A DNA stretch of 64,000 bases, from assembly GCA_944380855.1 (NCBI GenBank), contig CALWIW010000001.1, positions 1 through 64,000 of the forward strand, written 5' to 3'. Under the pieces are notes generated by a model. That model did not search any database and was not told where the DNA came from. It was given only the letters and a program-made list of their open reading frames with translations. The position numbers and the translations under genes were made by a program. Origin of the DNA: an uncultured Clostridia bacterium. Its GTDB lineage: Bacteria; Bacillota; Clostridia; Oscillospirales; Acutalibacteraceae. This document shows, piece by piece, positions 19,568-27,830 of the stretch. The number at the start of each line of letters is the position of its first letter. The first letter of the stretch is position 1.

Positions 19568-19589
19568 CACTTTTTAGGAAAAGAAATAA

Positions 19590-19630
19590 CCGGAATTTAA
19601 AGCTTCCCTTAAATTCCGGTTTTGATTTTT
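19590..19630 (+). terminator. Rho-independent terminator
   Basis: A perfect 11-bp stem (19590-19600 with 19609-19619, loop of 8) followed by TTTTGATTTTTT, just after the 78-residue small gene. Confidence 0.9.
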
Positions 19631-19655
19631 TCTTTTTTTATATAGAAATAAAAAA

Positions 19656-19922
19656 TCATTCTATTTCCTGTTCAAGAGTTTTAAAAATATCATCATCAAA
19701 AAACTCCGTAATAGCCATATCCAAACCATCGCACAATTTTTTGAGTGTTATAACAGATAAATCCTTTCTCCTTGAATCCATCATGCTGTAAACCGTTGAA
19801 GGTGTTACTCCTGCACGAACAGCAAGTTCATTGTACGTTATATTCATATCTCTGCAAATATTTTTAATACGTAAAACAATAGCTTCTTTTATCTGCAAAC
19901 TACCACCCTCGTCACCAATCAT
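19656..19922 (-). CDS. XRE-family helix-turn-helix regulator
   Basis: An 88-residue single-domain DNA-binding protein with the HTH core MNITYNELAVRAGVTPSTVYSM and LKKLCDGLDM, ending in a short acidic tail. Its ATG overlaps the stop of the upstream gene (ATGA), suggesting coupling. A TTG eight codons later has a better-placed GAGGGTGG site and may be the true start. Probably autoregulatory with the protein encoded just upstream, through the dyad at 20152-20180. Confidence 0.82.
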   Translation of the reverse strand: MIGDEGGSLQIKEAIVLRIKNICRDMNITYNELAVRAGVTPSTVYSMMDSRRKDLSVITLKKLCDGLDMAITEFFDDDIFKTLEQEIE

Positions 19923-20122
19923 TTTTTATTGTTATATCCTGCAATTTCTTCCGGCAATATTATTTCTCCGTTTTCCTTTTCAAAATCATTTATACACTGT
20001 CTTATGAGATACAAAATCTGACCGTTTCCCGAACGCCCCTCGTATTTAGAAATATAGTGAAGCTTATAATGTAAAGCAGGGTCAATCTCAATTCCCAAGT
20101 GCTTATTATTTTTATTTCTCAT
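19919..20122 (-). CDS. Small ribbon-helix-helix-like protein
   Basis: About 67 residues from the ATG at 20122, chosen because AAGAGG lies 6 bases upstream; an earlier in-frame ATG has no site. The pattern of a short beta-like segment (HLGIEIDPALHYKL) followed by two helices (SGNGQILYLIRQCINDF) resembles Arc/MetJ ribbon-helix-helix DNA-binding proteins. It overlaps the following XRE gene by four bases. The pair may act together as a small regulatory unit. No nuclease or toxin-like residues are evident. Confidence 0.6.
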   Translation of the reverse strand: MRNKNNKHLGIEIDPALHYKLHYISKYEGRSGNGQILYLIRQCINDFEKENGEIILPEEIAGYNNKK

Positions 20123-20151
20123 TTTTATCCTCTTCTCCATATAAGAATAAA

Positions 20152-20180
20152 TATAGTATACTCTTTTTAAGTACACTATA
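20152..20180 (-). promoter_or_regulatory. Operator-like dyad in front of the RHH-XRE pair
   Basis: TATAGTATAC (20152-20161) and GTACACTATA (20171-20180) form 10-bp inverted arms with one mismatch and a 9-base spacer. On the minus strand the proximal arm contains TATACT, a good -10, about 30-35 bases before the start codon, so a bound regulator would block transcription. Confidence 0.55.
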
Positions 20181-20225
20181 CTTACATAAAAGAAATAAAA
20201 ATATTTTATATGAAATTGTTCTGTA

Positions 20226-20621
20226 TTAAGACGAGGTTTTTTCTGTTATTATTTTTCCCAGCGTAATCACTCCGCCCTCATAAGAAAGCTCCATAGTGTC
20301 ACCGATAAGTGTATATTCAAAAACCACCACTTCTCCGCTTTCTCTGTCGATTATGGCAAAGGAGGAATTTGTAACAATACAGTCTCCGTAAATCTTTGCA
20401 GCCGTTCCCTTTTCCACAGGAATAATTTGAAACTCACCGTAATTGTCTGAAAAACTCAGGGTAAAGCTTGAACCGTTTGGATTTTCCCCCTGCCAGCTGT
20501 AACCGGTAAGTTCAGTACTGTTGTCCCTTATTTTTTCAGTACAGCCGCATAAAACAAAACAAAGAAAAACCGCTGATACAGCAATTAAAAAAGCTTTAAA
20601 AAACTTATCCTTTACATTCAA
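20226..20621 (-). CDS. Small lipoprotein of unknown function
   Basis: A 131-residue protein with a lipoprotein signal (hydrophobic stretch FLIAVSAVFLCFVL then the lipobox LCGC, cysteine near residue 27). The mature part is about 100 residues of probable beta structure, resembling small META- or lipocalin-like lipoproteins of Clostridia, but no named domain can be assigned. The start is TTG, with GGGGTG 7 bases upstream inside the hairpin of the preceding terminator. It should be anchored outside the cell membrane. Confidence 0.7.
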   Translation of the reverse strand: MNVKDKFFKAFLIAVSAVFLCFVLCGCTEKIRDNSTELTGYSWQGENPNGSSFTLSFSDNYGEFQIIPVEKGTAAKIYGDCIVTNSSFAIIDRESGEVVVFEYTLIGDTMELSYEGGVITLGKIITEKTSS

Positions 20622-20630
20622 AATTCAACA

Positions 20631-20664
20631 CCCCTTTGCACTTAACTAATCTTATGCAAAGGGG
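20631..20664. terminator. Inverted repeat, probable terminator
   Basis: CCCCTTTGCA (20631-20640) and TGCAAAGGGG (20655-20664) form a perfect 10-bp stem with a 14-base loop after the stop of the DUF454 gene. The following T tract is weak, so termination is probable rather than certain. Confidence 0.55.
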
Positions 20665-20680
20665 CGTATTTATATGTATG

Positions 20681-21286
20681 TCAGGCAGTTTCCTTTAAAA
20701 GCTTCGCTTTGTAGCCTATGTCGGCGGCTATGCTTTCAAGCCTTTCAGTTTCCTCGGGATTTTTCAAAAACACCCTAACGGTTTTTGTGGGATAATCGGC
20801 TTTCGCCACAATACCCTCATTTTTGTTAAATGCACATTCAAGTCTTAATGCACAGTTTTCGCACTTCATACCCTCAACATTTAAAATTCTCATGCAAAGG
20901 CTATTTTTTCCGTCAGCTTTCAATGTCTTTATTCCAAAAATAAAATAGAAAATATGGAACACCCAAACGCAGGCGAGAATTATTCTTCCTACAGGCACAC
21001 GGCTCATCATAATAAAGCCCACCGACATGGTTATTGTCACAATTATCATAATTCTTATCTTAGTTTTCCATGTCATGCCTTCACCCCTTATAAAGCTTTC
21101 AAGGTTGTTTTTATAAAGCTTTGTAGAGGTAAACCAGCTGTGAAGTCTGTCAGAGCTTTTAGCAAAGCATACCGCCGCCAAAAGCAGAAAAGGAAAAGCC
21201 GGAAGCAATGGCAAAACCGCACCTACTGCACCAAGACCCACACCTATACATCCCAAAACAACATACAACGCCTTACGTATTTTCAT
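20681..21286 (-). CDS. DUF454 (YbaN-like) membrane protein fused to a heavy-metal-associated domain
   Basis: Residues 1-130 form a DUF454/YbaN-type membrane domain: an N-terminal helix pair with GAVLPLLPAFPFLLLAAVCFAKSS and two later helices. Residues about 135-200 form an HMA-like domain with GMKCENC, the metal-binding CxxC signature, and the expected beta-alpha-beta-beta-alpha-beta pattern. DUF454 alone is about 120 residues, so this is a fusion. It ends an operon after two ABC exporters and ygbA; the start overlaps the ygbA stop. A role in metal or haem handling is inferred. Confidence 0.82.
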   Translation of the reverse strand: MKIRKALYVVLGCIGVGLGAVGAVLPLLPAFPFLLLAAVCFAKSSDRLHSWFTSTKLYKNNLESFIRGEGMTWKTKIRIMIIVTITMSVGFIMMSRVPVGRIILACVWVFHIFYFIFGIKTLKADGKNSLCMRILNVEGMKCENCALRLECAFNKNEGIVAKADYPTKTVRVFLKNPEETERLESIAADIGYKAKLLKETA

Positions 21287-21623
21287 TTTGTGCCTCCAAT
21301 CGTTTTTTCTCTTTTTTACTCTCTATAACATGGCTCACCGCAATTAAAGGATGATGAAAAATCATTCTCGGACCGGAAAAAGCCATAACCTCTTTAATTC
21401 TTTTTCTCATTTCAGACTTGTAGCAATGAACCTTACAGTTGGAACAAAAGGTTTTTGTTTCCATAAACGGGCATTTGTCGATTCTTAAAATGGAATAATC
21501 CAAAAGCTCTTTACACCGGGGACAAAGACCATTTTTAGTTTTATGCTTTTTTCTGCAATAAAGAGAAATCATAAGGGAAACCATTTCCTTTTCCCTCTGC
21601 CTTTTTTTCTCAACGGATTTCAT
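21273..21623 (-). CDS. ygbA: Nitrous oxide-stimulated promoter family protein (YgbA)
   Basis: A 116-residue soluble protein rich in conserved Cys/His (Cys23, His27, Cys34, Cys37, Cys51, Cys60, Cys63, His66, Cys67), the pattern of the YgbA_NO family, with a C-terminal ISLYCRKKH / SGPRMIFHHP type signature. Family members are induced by nitric oxide and help recovery from nitrosative stress; the cysteine set suggests a metal or Fe-S site. Its ATG shares one base with the stop of the preceding ABC gene (TGATG), so it is translationally coupled. Confidence 0.85.
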   Translation of the reverse strand: MKSVEKKRQREKEMVSLMISLYCRKKHKTKNGLCPRCKELLDYSILRIDKCPFMETKTFCSNCKVHCYKSEMRKRIKEVMAFSGPRMIFHHPLIAVSHVIESKKEKKRLEAQNENT

Positions 21624-23281
21624 CAGCTCATCCTCCCGTGCTCCACGGAATATACCCTGTCGGCAATTCTCATTGTTGAAGCCCTGTGAGATACAAGCAC
21701 AACTGTTTTTCCCTTGCTTTCATCCTTTAAGGATTTAAGAATGACCGCCTCATTTAAGCTGTCCAAATTGCTTGTCGGCTCATCCAAAAGCATAAAGGGT
21801 GCATTGTGAAGAAAAGCTCTGGCAAGACCCAGTCTTTGTCTTTCTCCGCCGGATAAAGTGTCACCAAGCTCACCAACGGGCGTTTTATAGCCTTGAGGCA
21901 GGCTCATTATAAAATCGTGAACAGAAGCTTTTTTGCAGGCGTTTTCAATTTCCTCCATACCGGCATCAGCCTTTGCAATTCTCAAATTATTTTCAATGCT
22001 GTCGTGGAAAAGATGAGTTTCCTGAGAAACAAGGCTTTCAATATTTCTGAGATTGTCTGTATTGACCTTGTTGATATTTTTGTCAGAGATAAAAACTTCT
22101 CCCCTGTCCGTTTCCCAAAATCTCATAAATAATTTTAAAAGCGTAGATTTTCCGCTTCCGCTTCTTCCGGAAATACCCACAACAGAGCCTTTTTTAATAT
22201 CCACCGAAACACCGGAAAGTATTGTTTCATCACCGTAGGAAAAGAAAATATTCTTCCCTTTAGCACCATAAAACTCCACTTCCTTATTTCCTGAAATCTC
22301 CTCAACAACCGGTGTTTCCTGTAAAATATCAAGAACTCTGTTTCCTGCTGCAAAGGTGTTCTGTAAAGTTGTTCCCAAATTAGCCAAAGCCACAACAGGA
22401 CCGAAAGAACTCATAATTGCAAGCACCGGAATTAAAATTCCGTCAAACCCCAAAACTCCCTTTGAATTAAGATAAGCGGATAAAATAAGCATACCAATAT
22501 CAAAAACAAGAATTGCCGTATTTGTCACAGCCATATTTAATCCCGTGACTTTTTTCATCTGTTTTTCATCGGCAGAAAGCTCCTCAGTCTTTCTGTTCAT
22601 TTCCTCAAGGCGTTTTTTACCTGCTGAAAACTGAATAATCTCTTTAAGACCTCTGAGGCTGTCAAGCACAAAACCGGAAAGCTCTCCTGAACCTGTTCTG
22701 AATTTTATTCCCATGTCACCGCTTAGCTTTGAAGCCAATACCGGAATAATAAGTCCCACGGTCACATAAGAAACAAAAGCCAAAACGCCCAGCGTCCAGT
22801 GATAGTTTCCTATAAAGAAACACATAAAAAGAGAAAATACAATTCCGATAACCGCAGGTGAAATCGTGTGTGCATAGAAAACCTCCAAAAGTTCTATATC
22901 AGAGGTTATAACGGAAATCAAATCACCTTTGTCCCTGCCCTCAAGCTTTGCGGGACAAAGCTTTCTAAGACTTTTAAAAATCTTATCACGTATTAAAGCC
23001 AAAAGCTTAAAGGCTATAAAATGGTTGCAGGCCTGTTCGGCATATCTTAAAACACCTCTCAAAAAAGCAAAAACTCCAAGACTTATAAAGGCAAACAAAG
23101 CTGACAAGGGAACTGAAAATCCCAGAACATCCAACAATGCGTAACCTCCGAAAATCGTTATAAAGGAAGCACAGAGATATCCGATAATTCCCATAAGAAT
23201 TGCCAAAATCATATATCCTGTCAATGGTTTTACAAGACCTATAAGGCTTGCCATTACCTTTATATTGCTTCTTTTTTTCAT
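21623..23281 (-). CDS. ABC exporter, fused permease-ATPase (CydC-like position)
   Basis: A 552-residue half-transporter: six membrane helices over about 1-310, then an ATPase with Walker A GRSGSGKST, signature LSGGERQRLGLARA, Walker B MLLDEPTSNLD and H-loop VSHR. It overlaps the preceding ABC gene by four bases, so the two probably form a heterodimer like CydDC. No cytochrome bd genes are nearby. Pairing with YgbA and the DUF454-HMA protein suggests transport linked to metal, haem or thiol stress, by inference only. Confidence 0.88.
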   Translation of the reverse strand: MKKRSNIKVMASLIGLVKPLTGYMILAILMGIIGYLCASFITIFGGYALLDVLGFSVPLSALFAFISLGVFAFLRGVLRYAEQACNHFIAFKLLALIRDKIFKSLRKLCPAKLEGRDKGDLISVITSDIELLEVFYAHTISPAVIGIVFSLFMCFFIGNYHWTLGVLAFVSYVTVGLIIPVLASKLSGDMGIKFRTGSGELSGFVLDSLRGLKEIIQFSAGKKRLEEMNRKTEELSADEKQMKKVTGLNMAVTNTAILVFDIGMLILSAYLNSKGVLGFDGILIPVLAIMSSFGPVVALANLGTTLQNTFAAGNRVLDILQETPVVEEISGNKEVEFYGAKGKNIFFSYGDETILSGVSVDIKKGSVVGISGRSGSGKSTLLKLFMRFWETDRGEVFISDKNINKVNTDNLRNIESLVSQETHLFHDSIENNLRIAKADAGMEEIENACKKASVHDFIMSLPQGYKTPVGELGDTLSGGERQRLGLARAFLHNAPFMLLDEPTSNLDSLNEAVILKSLKDESKGKTVVLVSHRASTMRIADRVYSVEHGRMS

Positions 23282-25011
23282 GCTGCATCACCTCCCAGAT
23301 TTTCCAAATCACGCTGAGATTTCCACAATTTTGCATAATGTCCCTTTTTCTTTAAAAGCTCCCGATGATTTCCCTTTTCCGTAACATTGCCGTCCTCCAG
23401 CACATATATGCTGTCTGCATTTTCCACATTTGCAAGCCTGTGGGAAATAAGTATAACTGTCTTTGTTTTTGCAAGACAATAAATCTGCTCCATTATATCG
23501 TTTTCACTTTCCACGTCGATGTTGGAAGTTGCCTCGTCAAAAATATAAACAGGCGTATTGTGAAGCAAAGCACGTGCTAATGCCAAACGCTGACACTGAC
23601 CGCCCGAAAGGTTTGAAGCCTTTTCTGCAAGCCTTGTGTCAAGACCTTTTTCACCTTTTAAAAAGCTTTCGAGATTTGTTTTTCTCAAAACCTCCCACAT
23701 GGCCTTGTCGTCGCTTTCAGGATTTCCCATAAGCAGATTTTCTCTAACAGTGCCTTTAAAAAGATAGCTGTTGTGACCTATGTATGTTATTATGTTCATA
23801 AGGGATTTCTCCTCAATTTCGGAAAGCTCTGTATCTCCGATTTTTACAGAACCGCTGTAACCCTTGTTTCTTCCCATAAACAGAGAAGCAACAGTTGACT
23901 TTCCGCAGCCGCTTTCCCCCACAATAGCGGTAAAGCTACCCTTTTTAAAACTCATATCAATGCCCTTTAAAATCTCCCTGTCCTTTTCATAGGAAAATGA
24001 AAGGTTTTTACATACAATATCGCCGCTGTTTTCAAGCTTTACCTTTTCTGTGTTGTCCTCCTCCAAATCCAGAAGCTTAAAAATCTTATCACAAGCCGCC
24101 ATACCGTTCATAGCAATGTGAAAAAAGCTTCCCAGCAGACGCATAGGTATAAAGAAATCAGCCGCCAAAAGAATAATAAGCAGACAGCCTGCCAAACCCA
24201 CATTGCCTGCGGTAAACTGAGTAACTGCCATAATTACGCCCAAAGCCGCTCCGCCGTAGGCTATTAAATCCATGATAGTTATGGAATTTAACTGCATGGT
24301 AAGAACCTTCATTGTTATTTTCCTGAACTTTTCAGCCTCTTCGTTCATTTCAAGCTGTTTTCTCTCGTCCGCCTGATAAACCTTTAAAGTGGTCAGTCCC
24401 TGCAAATTCTCAAGGAAATTATCACCCAAGGCGGTGTACTGTCCCCAATACCTTGAAAGAAGCTTTTTAGCCCAGGTCTGCACCGCCGCAATGGCGACGG
24501 GAATAAGGGGAACACACAAAAGCAAAACAAAAGCCGACGGAAGATTTACAAAGGATAAAACCACAAACAAAGTTATTGGAGCTATCAAACTGTAAAAAAA
24601 CTGGGGCAGATATGCTCCGAAATAGGTTTCAAGCTGTTCAACTCCCTCAACGGCAACCTGAACCACCTCCGAAGTTTTCACATCATTGCTGTAAGTCGAG
24701 CCTAACCTAAGAAGCTTTGAATATATTTTTTCTCTTAAAGTCTTTTTCACCGCCTTAGATGAGAGATACCCCATCTTTGAGGACAAAAAAGTACAGACAA
24801 ATCTGATGCCGATTGCAAGTAACGCTCCAATTCCGGTAAACACAATATCACCGCTCTGTGCTGTGCCCATGTAGATTTTTTCCAAAAGCTGCGTGATAAC
24901 CGCCATCATAGAAATATTTGCAAGCAGGGAACACCATTGGAAAATAACATTTCCTACAATGTACTTTTTGCTTTCTTTAACGGTTGAAATAAGCCGTTTA
25001 TTTATCATCAT
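23278..25011 (-). CDS. ABC exporter, fused permease-ATPase (CydD-like position)
   Basis: About 577 residues, with six membrane helices (about 20-310) and an ATPase with Walker A GESGCGKST, signature LSGGQCQRLALARA, Walker B VYIFDEATSNID and H-loop ISHRLA. First gene of a four-gene coupled operon. I start at the ATG at 25011 because a perfect GGAGGT lies 7 bases upstream; the longer frame starts inside the leader. The leader at 25033-25130 holds several TTAGT inverted repeats. Confidence 0.88.
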   Translation of the reverse strand: MMINKRLISTVKESKKYIVGNVIFQWCSLLANISMMAVITQLLEKIYMGTAQSGDIVFTGIGALLAIGIRFVCTFLSSKMGYLSSKAVKKTLREKIYSKLLRLGSTYSNDVKTSEVVQVAVEGVEQLETYFGAYLPQFFYSLIAPITLFVVLSFVNLPSAFVLLLCVPLIPVAIAAVQTWAKKLLSRYWGQYTALGDNFLENLQGLTTLKVYQADERKQLEMNEEAEKFRKITMKVLTMQLNSITIMDLIAYGGAALGVIMAVTQFTAGNVGLAGCLLIILLAADFFIPMRLLGSFFHIAMNGMAACDKIFKLLDLEEDNTEKVKLENSGDIVCKNLSFSYEKDREILKGIDMSFKKGSFTAIVGESGCGKSTVASLFMGRNKGYSGSVKIGDTELSEIEEKSLMNIITYIGHNSYLFKGTVRENLLMGNPESDDKAMWEVLRKTNLESFLKGEKGLDTRLAEKASNLSGGQCQRLALARALLHNTPVYIFDEATSNIDVESENDIMEQIYCLAKTKTVILISHRLANVENADSIYVLEDGNVTEKGNHRELLKKKGHYAKLWKSQRDLENLGGDAA

Positions 25012-25039
25012 TTTAAATACCTCCAATACCAATAAGCGA

Positions 25040-25128
25040 TTAGCAATAACTAACTCAAGTCAAAAATAAAAAGCATTAGTCACAACTAACACATAACCAT
25101 ATATTAACGGACACTAAAATTAGTGCCC
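25040..25128 (-). promoter_or_regulatory. Cluster of TTAGT inverted repeats before the ABC operon
   Basis: Three dyads lie in the leader: TTAG/CTAA (25040-25053), TTAGT-4 bp-ACTAA (25076-25089) and a 9-bp dyad GGACACTAA/TTAGTGCCC with one mismatch (25109-25128). TTAGT...ACTAA palindromes are commonly bound by MarR-family regulators. No such regulator is encoded next to it, so the binding protein is unknown. Confidence 0.45.
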
Positions 25129-25262
25129 GCTAACTCTACTCCGTATAATAACATTTTTAATGCACCTTTGTCAATAGTTATGAAATCTTTATTTCTCCTG
25201 TTGACAGTAAAAAAACATAAATCTATAATCATAAGTAAGAAATATAAAACATGGTGATAAAT

Positions 25263-26054
25263 ATGAAAATAACCGTTCTTACTGAAAACACAGCCAAAAA
25301 CCATAATTTTAAATGTGAACACGGACTTAGCCTTTATATAGAAACAAAGGGCAAAAAAATTCTCTTTGATGCAGGACAAAGCGATATCTTTTTATACAAC
25401 AGTAAAATTCTGAATATAGACCTGAAAAACGTTGACCTTTGTATCCTCTCCCACGGACACTATGACCACGGCGGCGGACTGAAATATTTTTTGGAAATAA
25501 ACAACACCGCCCCAATCTATATAAACGAACACGCCTTTGAACCACACTACAACGGAAAAGGCAAGTATATAGGACTTAACCCTGTTTTAAAGGAAAATAA
25601 AAGGCTTATTATTACAAAAGACGTATGTAAAATCGATGAAAATATGACTTTGTATACCTGTAACAACAAAGCCTTAAAATACCCCGTAGAGCCATACGGT
25701 TTGACCTGTCTTAAAAATGAGGAAAAATCCCCCGAGGATTTCAGACACGAACAATATCTCCTTATAAATGAAAATGGCAGAAAAATCCTCATAAGCGGCT
25801 GTTCCCATAAAGGAATAGTAAATATCGCAGAGATTTTCAGTCCTGATATTTTAGTAGGCGGTTTTCATTTCAAGGATATTAAACCGGACGAGCAGGGCAG
25901 AAAAATTCTAAAAGAAAAAGCCACGCTTCTTTTGAAACAGAAAACAACCTACTACACCTGTCACTGCACCGGAACTCAGCAGTATGATTATTTAAAACAA
26001 ATTATGGGAAAATCCTTAAATTACATTTCGTCCGGAACGGTAATAGAAATTTAG
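25263..26054 (+). CDS. MBL-fold metallo-hydrolase
   Basis: About 263 residues with the metallo-beta-lactamase signature LSHGHYDHGGGL (HxHxDH-type metal ligands), a later ISGCSHKGIVN histidine and VGGFHFK. The arrangement matches the 7,8-dihydropterin-6-methyl-4-(beta-D-ribofuranosyl)aminobenzene-5'-phosphate synthase-like subgroup, whose substrates vary. I chose the ATG at 25263 (MKITVLTEN) with GGTGAT before it; an ATG four codons earlier lacks a site. It diverges from the ABC exporter operon, sharing the 250-base spacer. Confidence 0.82.
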   Translation: MKITVLTENTAKNHNFKCEHGLSLYIETKGKKILFDAGQSDIFLYNSKILNIDLKNVDLCILSHGHYDHGGGLKYFLEINNTAPIYINEHAFEPHYNGKGKYIGLNPVLKENKRLIITKDVCKIDENMTLYTCNNKALKYPVEPYGLTCLKNEEKSPEDFRHEQYLLINENGRKILISGCSHKGIVNIAEIFSPDILVGGFHFKDIKPDEQGRKILKEKATLLLKQKTTYYTCHCTGTQQYDYLKQIMGKSLNYISSGTVIEI

Positions 26055-26068
26055 TCTTTTACTCTTAA

Positions 26069-26443
26069 TTAATATATCGGCTTATATATAACCTGAGCTC
26101 CGAAGGGCATTAACGCAAGCTTTGAAAACTTAAAGCACTGCAAACCGAAAGGTATACCTATTATTGTACAGCAAAGTATAATTCCGTTTAACGCCGAACA
26201 CACCGCCAAGGGAATACCGCTTATTAAAATCCAAATAACATTAGCAAAACATGAGACCGCCCCTCCCCCGTATACAACATCTTTTCCGAAAGGGAAAAAT
26301 ACAAGGGACGCAAGTTTAAAGCATTGCAATCCTATCGGTATTCCGATAATAGTTATGCACCAAAGAACACCGGCCAAAGCCCATGAAAGCCCCTGCCAAA
26401 ATCCACAAAAAATAAACCATAAAGCATTACCTATACAACCCAT
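26069..26443 (-). CDS. YccF domain membrane protein
   Basis: A 124-residue protein of two tandem YccF repeats, each with a hydrophobic helix and the motif IIGIPIGLQCFKLA / IIGIPFGLQCFKFS followed by a Pro-Phe-Gly turn. Predicted integral membrane protein; function of the family is unknown. It stands alone on the minus strand between plus-strand genes. Confidence 0.88.
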   Translation of the reverse strand: MGCIGNALWFIFCGFWQGLSWALAGVLWCITIIGIPIGLQCFKLASLVFFPFGKDVVYGGGAVSCFANVIWILISGIPLAVCSALNGIILCCTIIGIPFGLQCFKFSKLALMPFGAQVIYKPIY

Positions 26444-26560
26444 ATAAAACCTCCGTATTTTATTTTTTATATTATATCACAGAAAACTGTTTTGCACTTG
26501 ATATTTTTAGGCAATTATCGTATTATTTTTATATCATAAATATCATAAGAGGTAAAAAGC

Positions 26561-26971
26561 ATGGTAAGAGAAATTGTAAAAGACCCGTTTTTTCTCGGTC
26601 AGAAATCAGAAACTGCCACAAAAGCCGATTTGTCTATAGCAAAGGATTTAACAGACACTTTAAACCACAACAGAGAAAACTGCGTGGGAATGGCTGCAAA
26701 CATGATTGGTATAAAAAAGAGAATAATAGCATTTGACAATCTGGGTATTATAACAGTTATGTTTAATCCCGAAATAACGGAAAAATCGGGAGAATATGAA
26801 ACCGAAGAAGGCTGCCTTTCACTTGCGGGAATCAGAAAAACATTAAGGTATGAAAACATAACGGTAAAGTATCAGGACATGAATTTTAACAGCCGAATCA
26901 GTAAATACTCAGGCTGGACAGCTCAGATTATTCAGCACGAAATAGACCACTGCAACGGAATATTGATTTAA
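26561..26971 (+). CDS. def: Peptide deformylase-like protein
   Basis: A 136-residue protein with the EGCLSL and QHEIDH motifs that bind the catalytic metal (Cys plus two His) and supply the catalytic Glu. Motif I, normally GxAAxQ, reads GMAANMIG, so the usual oxyanion Gln is replaced. Such short variants occur in Clostridia and may be a second, non-housekeeping deformylase. Start ATG has GAGGT upstream. It precedes yaaA by 19 bases. Confidence 0.78.
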   Translation: MVREIVKDPFFLGQKSETATKADLSIAKDLTDTLNHNRENCVGMAANMIGIKKRIIAFDNLGIITVMFNPEITEKSGEYETEEGCLSLAGIRKTLRYENITVKYQDMNFNSRISKYSGWTAQIIQHEIDHCNGILI

Positions 26972-26990
26972 TTAAAATCGCAGGTAGTAT

Positions 26991-27740
26991 ATGAGAATAA
27001 TTATTTCACCGGCTAAAAAAATGAAAACTGATACCGACAGCTTTGCTGTCACAAACATACCCGTGTTTATCCGCAAAGCTGAAAATCTCCTTGATATTTT
27101 AAAATCCATGTCTTTTGAAGAGCTAAAAAAACTATGGAAATGCAACGAAAACATAGCAAAGCTCAATTTTGAACGTCTGCATACTATGAAGCTCACTAAA
27201 AATTTAACTCCGGCTTTGGTGTCCTATGAGGGAATCCAATATCAGTATATGGCACCCGGAGTTTTTTCAACAGAACAGCTCCAATATGTTGAAAAGCACC
27301 TGAGAATAATTTCCGGTTTTTACGGTTTATTAAAACCCTTTGACGGGGTAACTCCATACCGTCTTGAAATGCAGGCAAAGCTAAAAACAGAATCCTTTAA
27401 AAATATGTATGATTTTTGGAAAGATGAAATTTATAAAAAAATCATATCCGAAACAGATACAATAGTTAATTTAGCCTCAAAAGAATATAGTAAATGTATC
27501 TCAGACTTTCTTCCGTCTTCCAACGGGATAAAATTTATTACCTGTTCTTTTTCAGAAATGAAAAACGGAAAACCGATAGAAAAAGGTACTCTGTGCAAAA
27601 TGGCAAGAGGAGAAATGGTGAGATTTTTGGCAGAAAATAATATCGAAAATCCCGAGGACATAAAAAGCTTTGACAGGTTAAATTACTCGTTTTCTCCTAA
27701 TTATTCAGATGAAAAAACATATATGTTTATAAAGGCTTAA
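26991..27740 (+). CDS. yaaA: Peroxide stress protein YaaA
   Basis: The 249-residue protein begins MRIIISPAKKMK, the signature start of the YaaA/DUF328 family, and ends with FSPNYSDEKTYMFIKA, also typical. Family members bind DNA and limit free iron during peroxide stress. Same strand as the deformylase-like gene and followed by a strong terminator. Confidence 0.92.
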   Translation: MRIIISPAKKMKTDTDSFAVTNIPVFIRKAENLLDILKSMSFEELKKLWKCNENIAKLNFERLHTMKLTKNLTPALVSYEGIQYQYMAPGVFSTEQLQYVEKHLRIISGFYGLLKPFDGVTPYRLEMQAKLKTESFKNMYDFWKDEIYKKIISETDTIVNLASKEYSKCISDFLPSSNGIKFITCSFSEMKNGKPIEKGTLCKMARGEMVRFLAENNIENPEDIKSFDRLNYSFSPNYSDEKTYMFIKA

Positions 27741-27773
27741 GTTATTTTTAAAAAGCAGTTTTACAGACAGAAC

Positions 27774-27808
27774 AAAAGTGCTTCACAGCGATGTGAAGCA
27801 CTTTTTCA
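27774..27808. terminator. Strong bidirectional terminator
   Basis: A perfect 14-bp stem (27774-27787 with 27792-27805, loop GCGA) with T on one side and A on the other, between convergent yaaA and the dockerin gene. Confidence 0.92.
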
Positions 27809-27830
27809 TTAACTCATATCTTTCAAAAGC

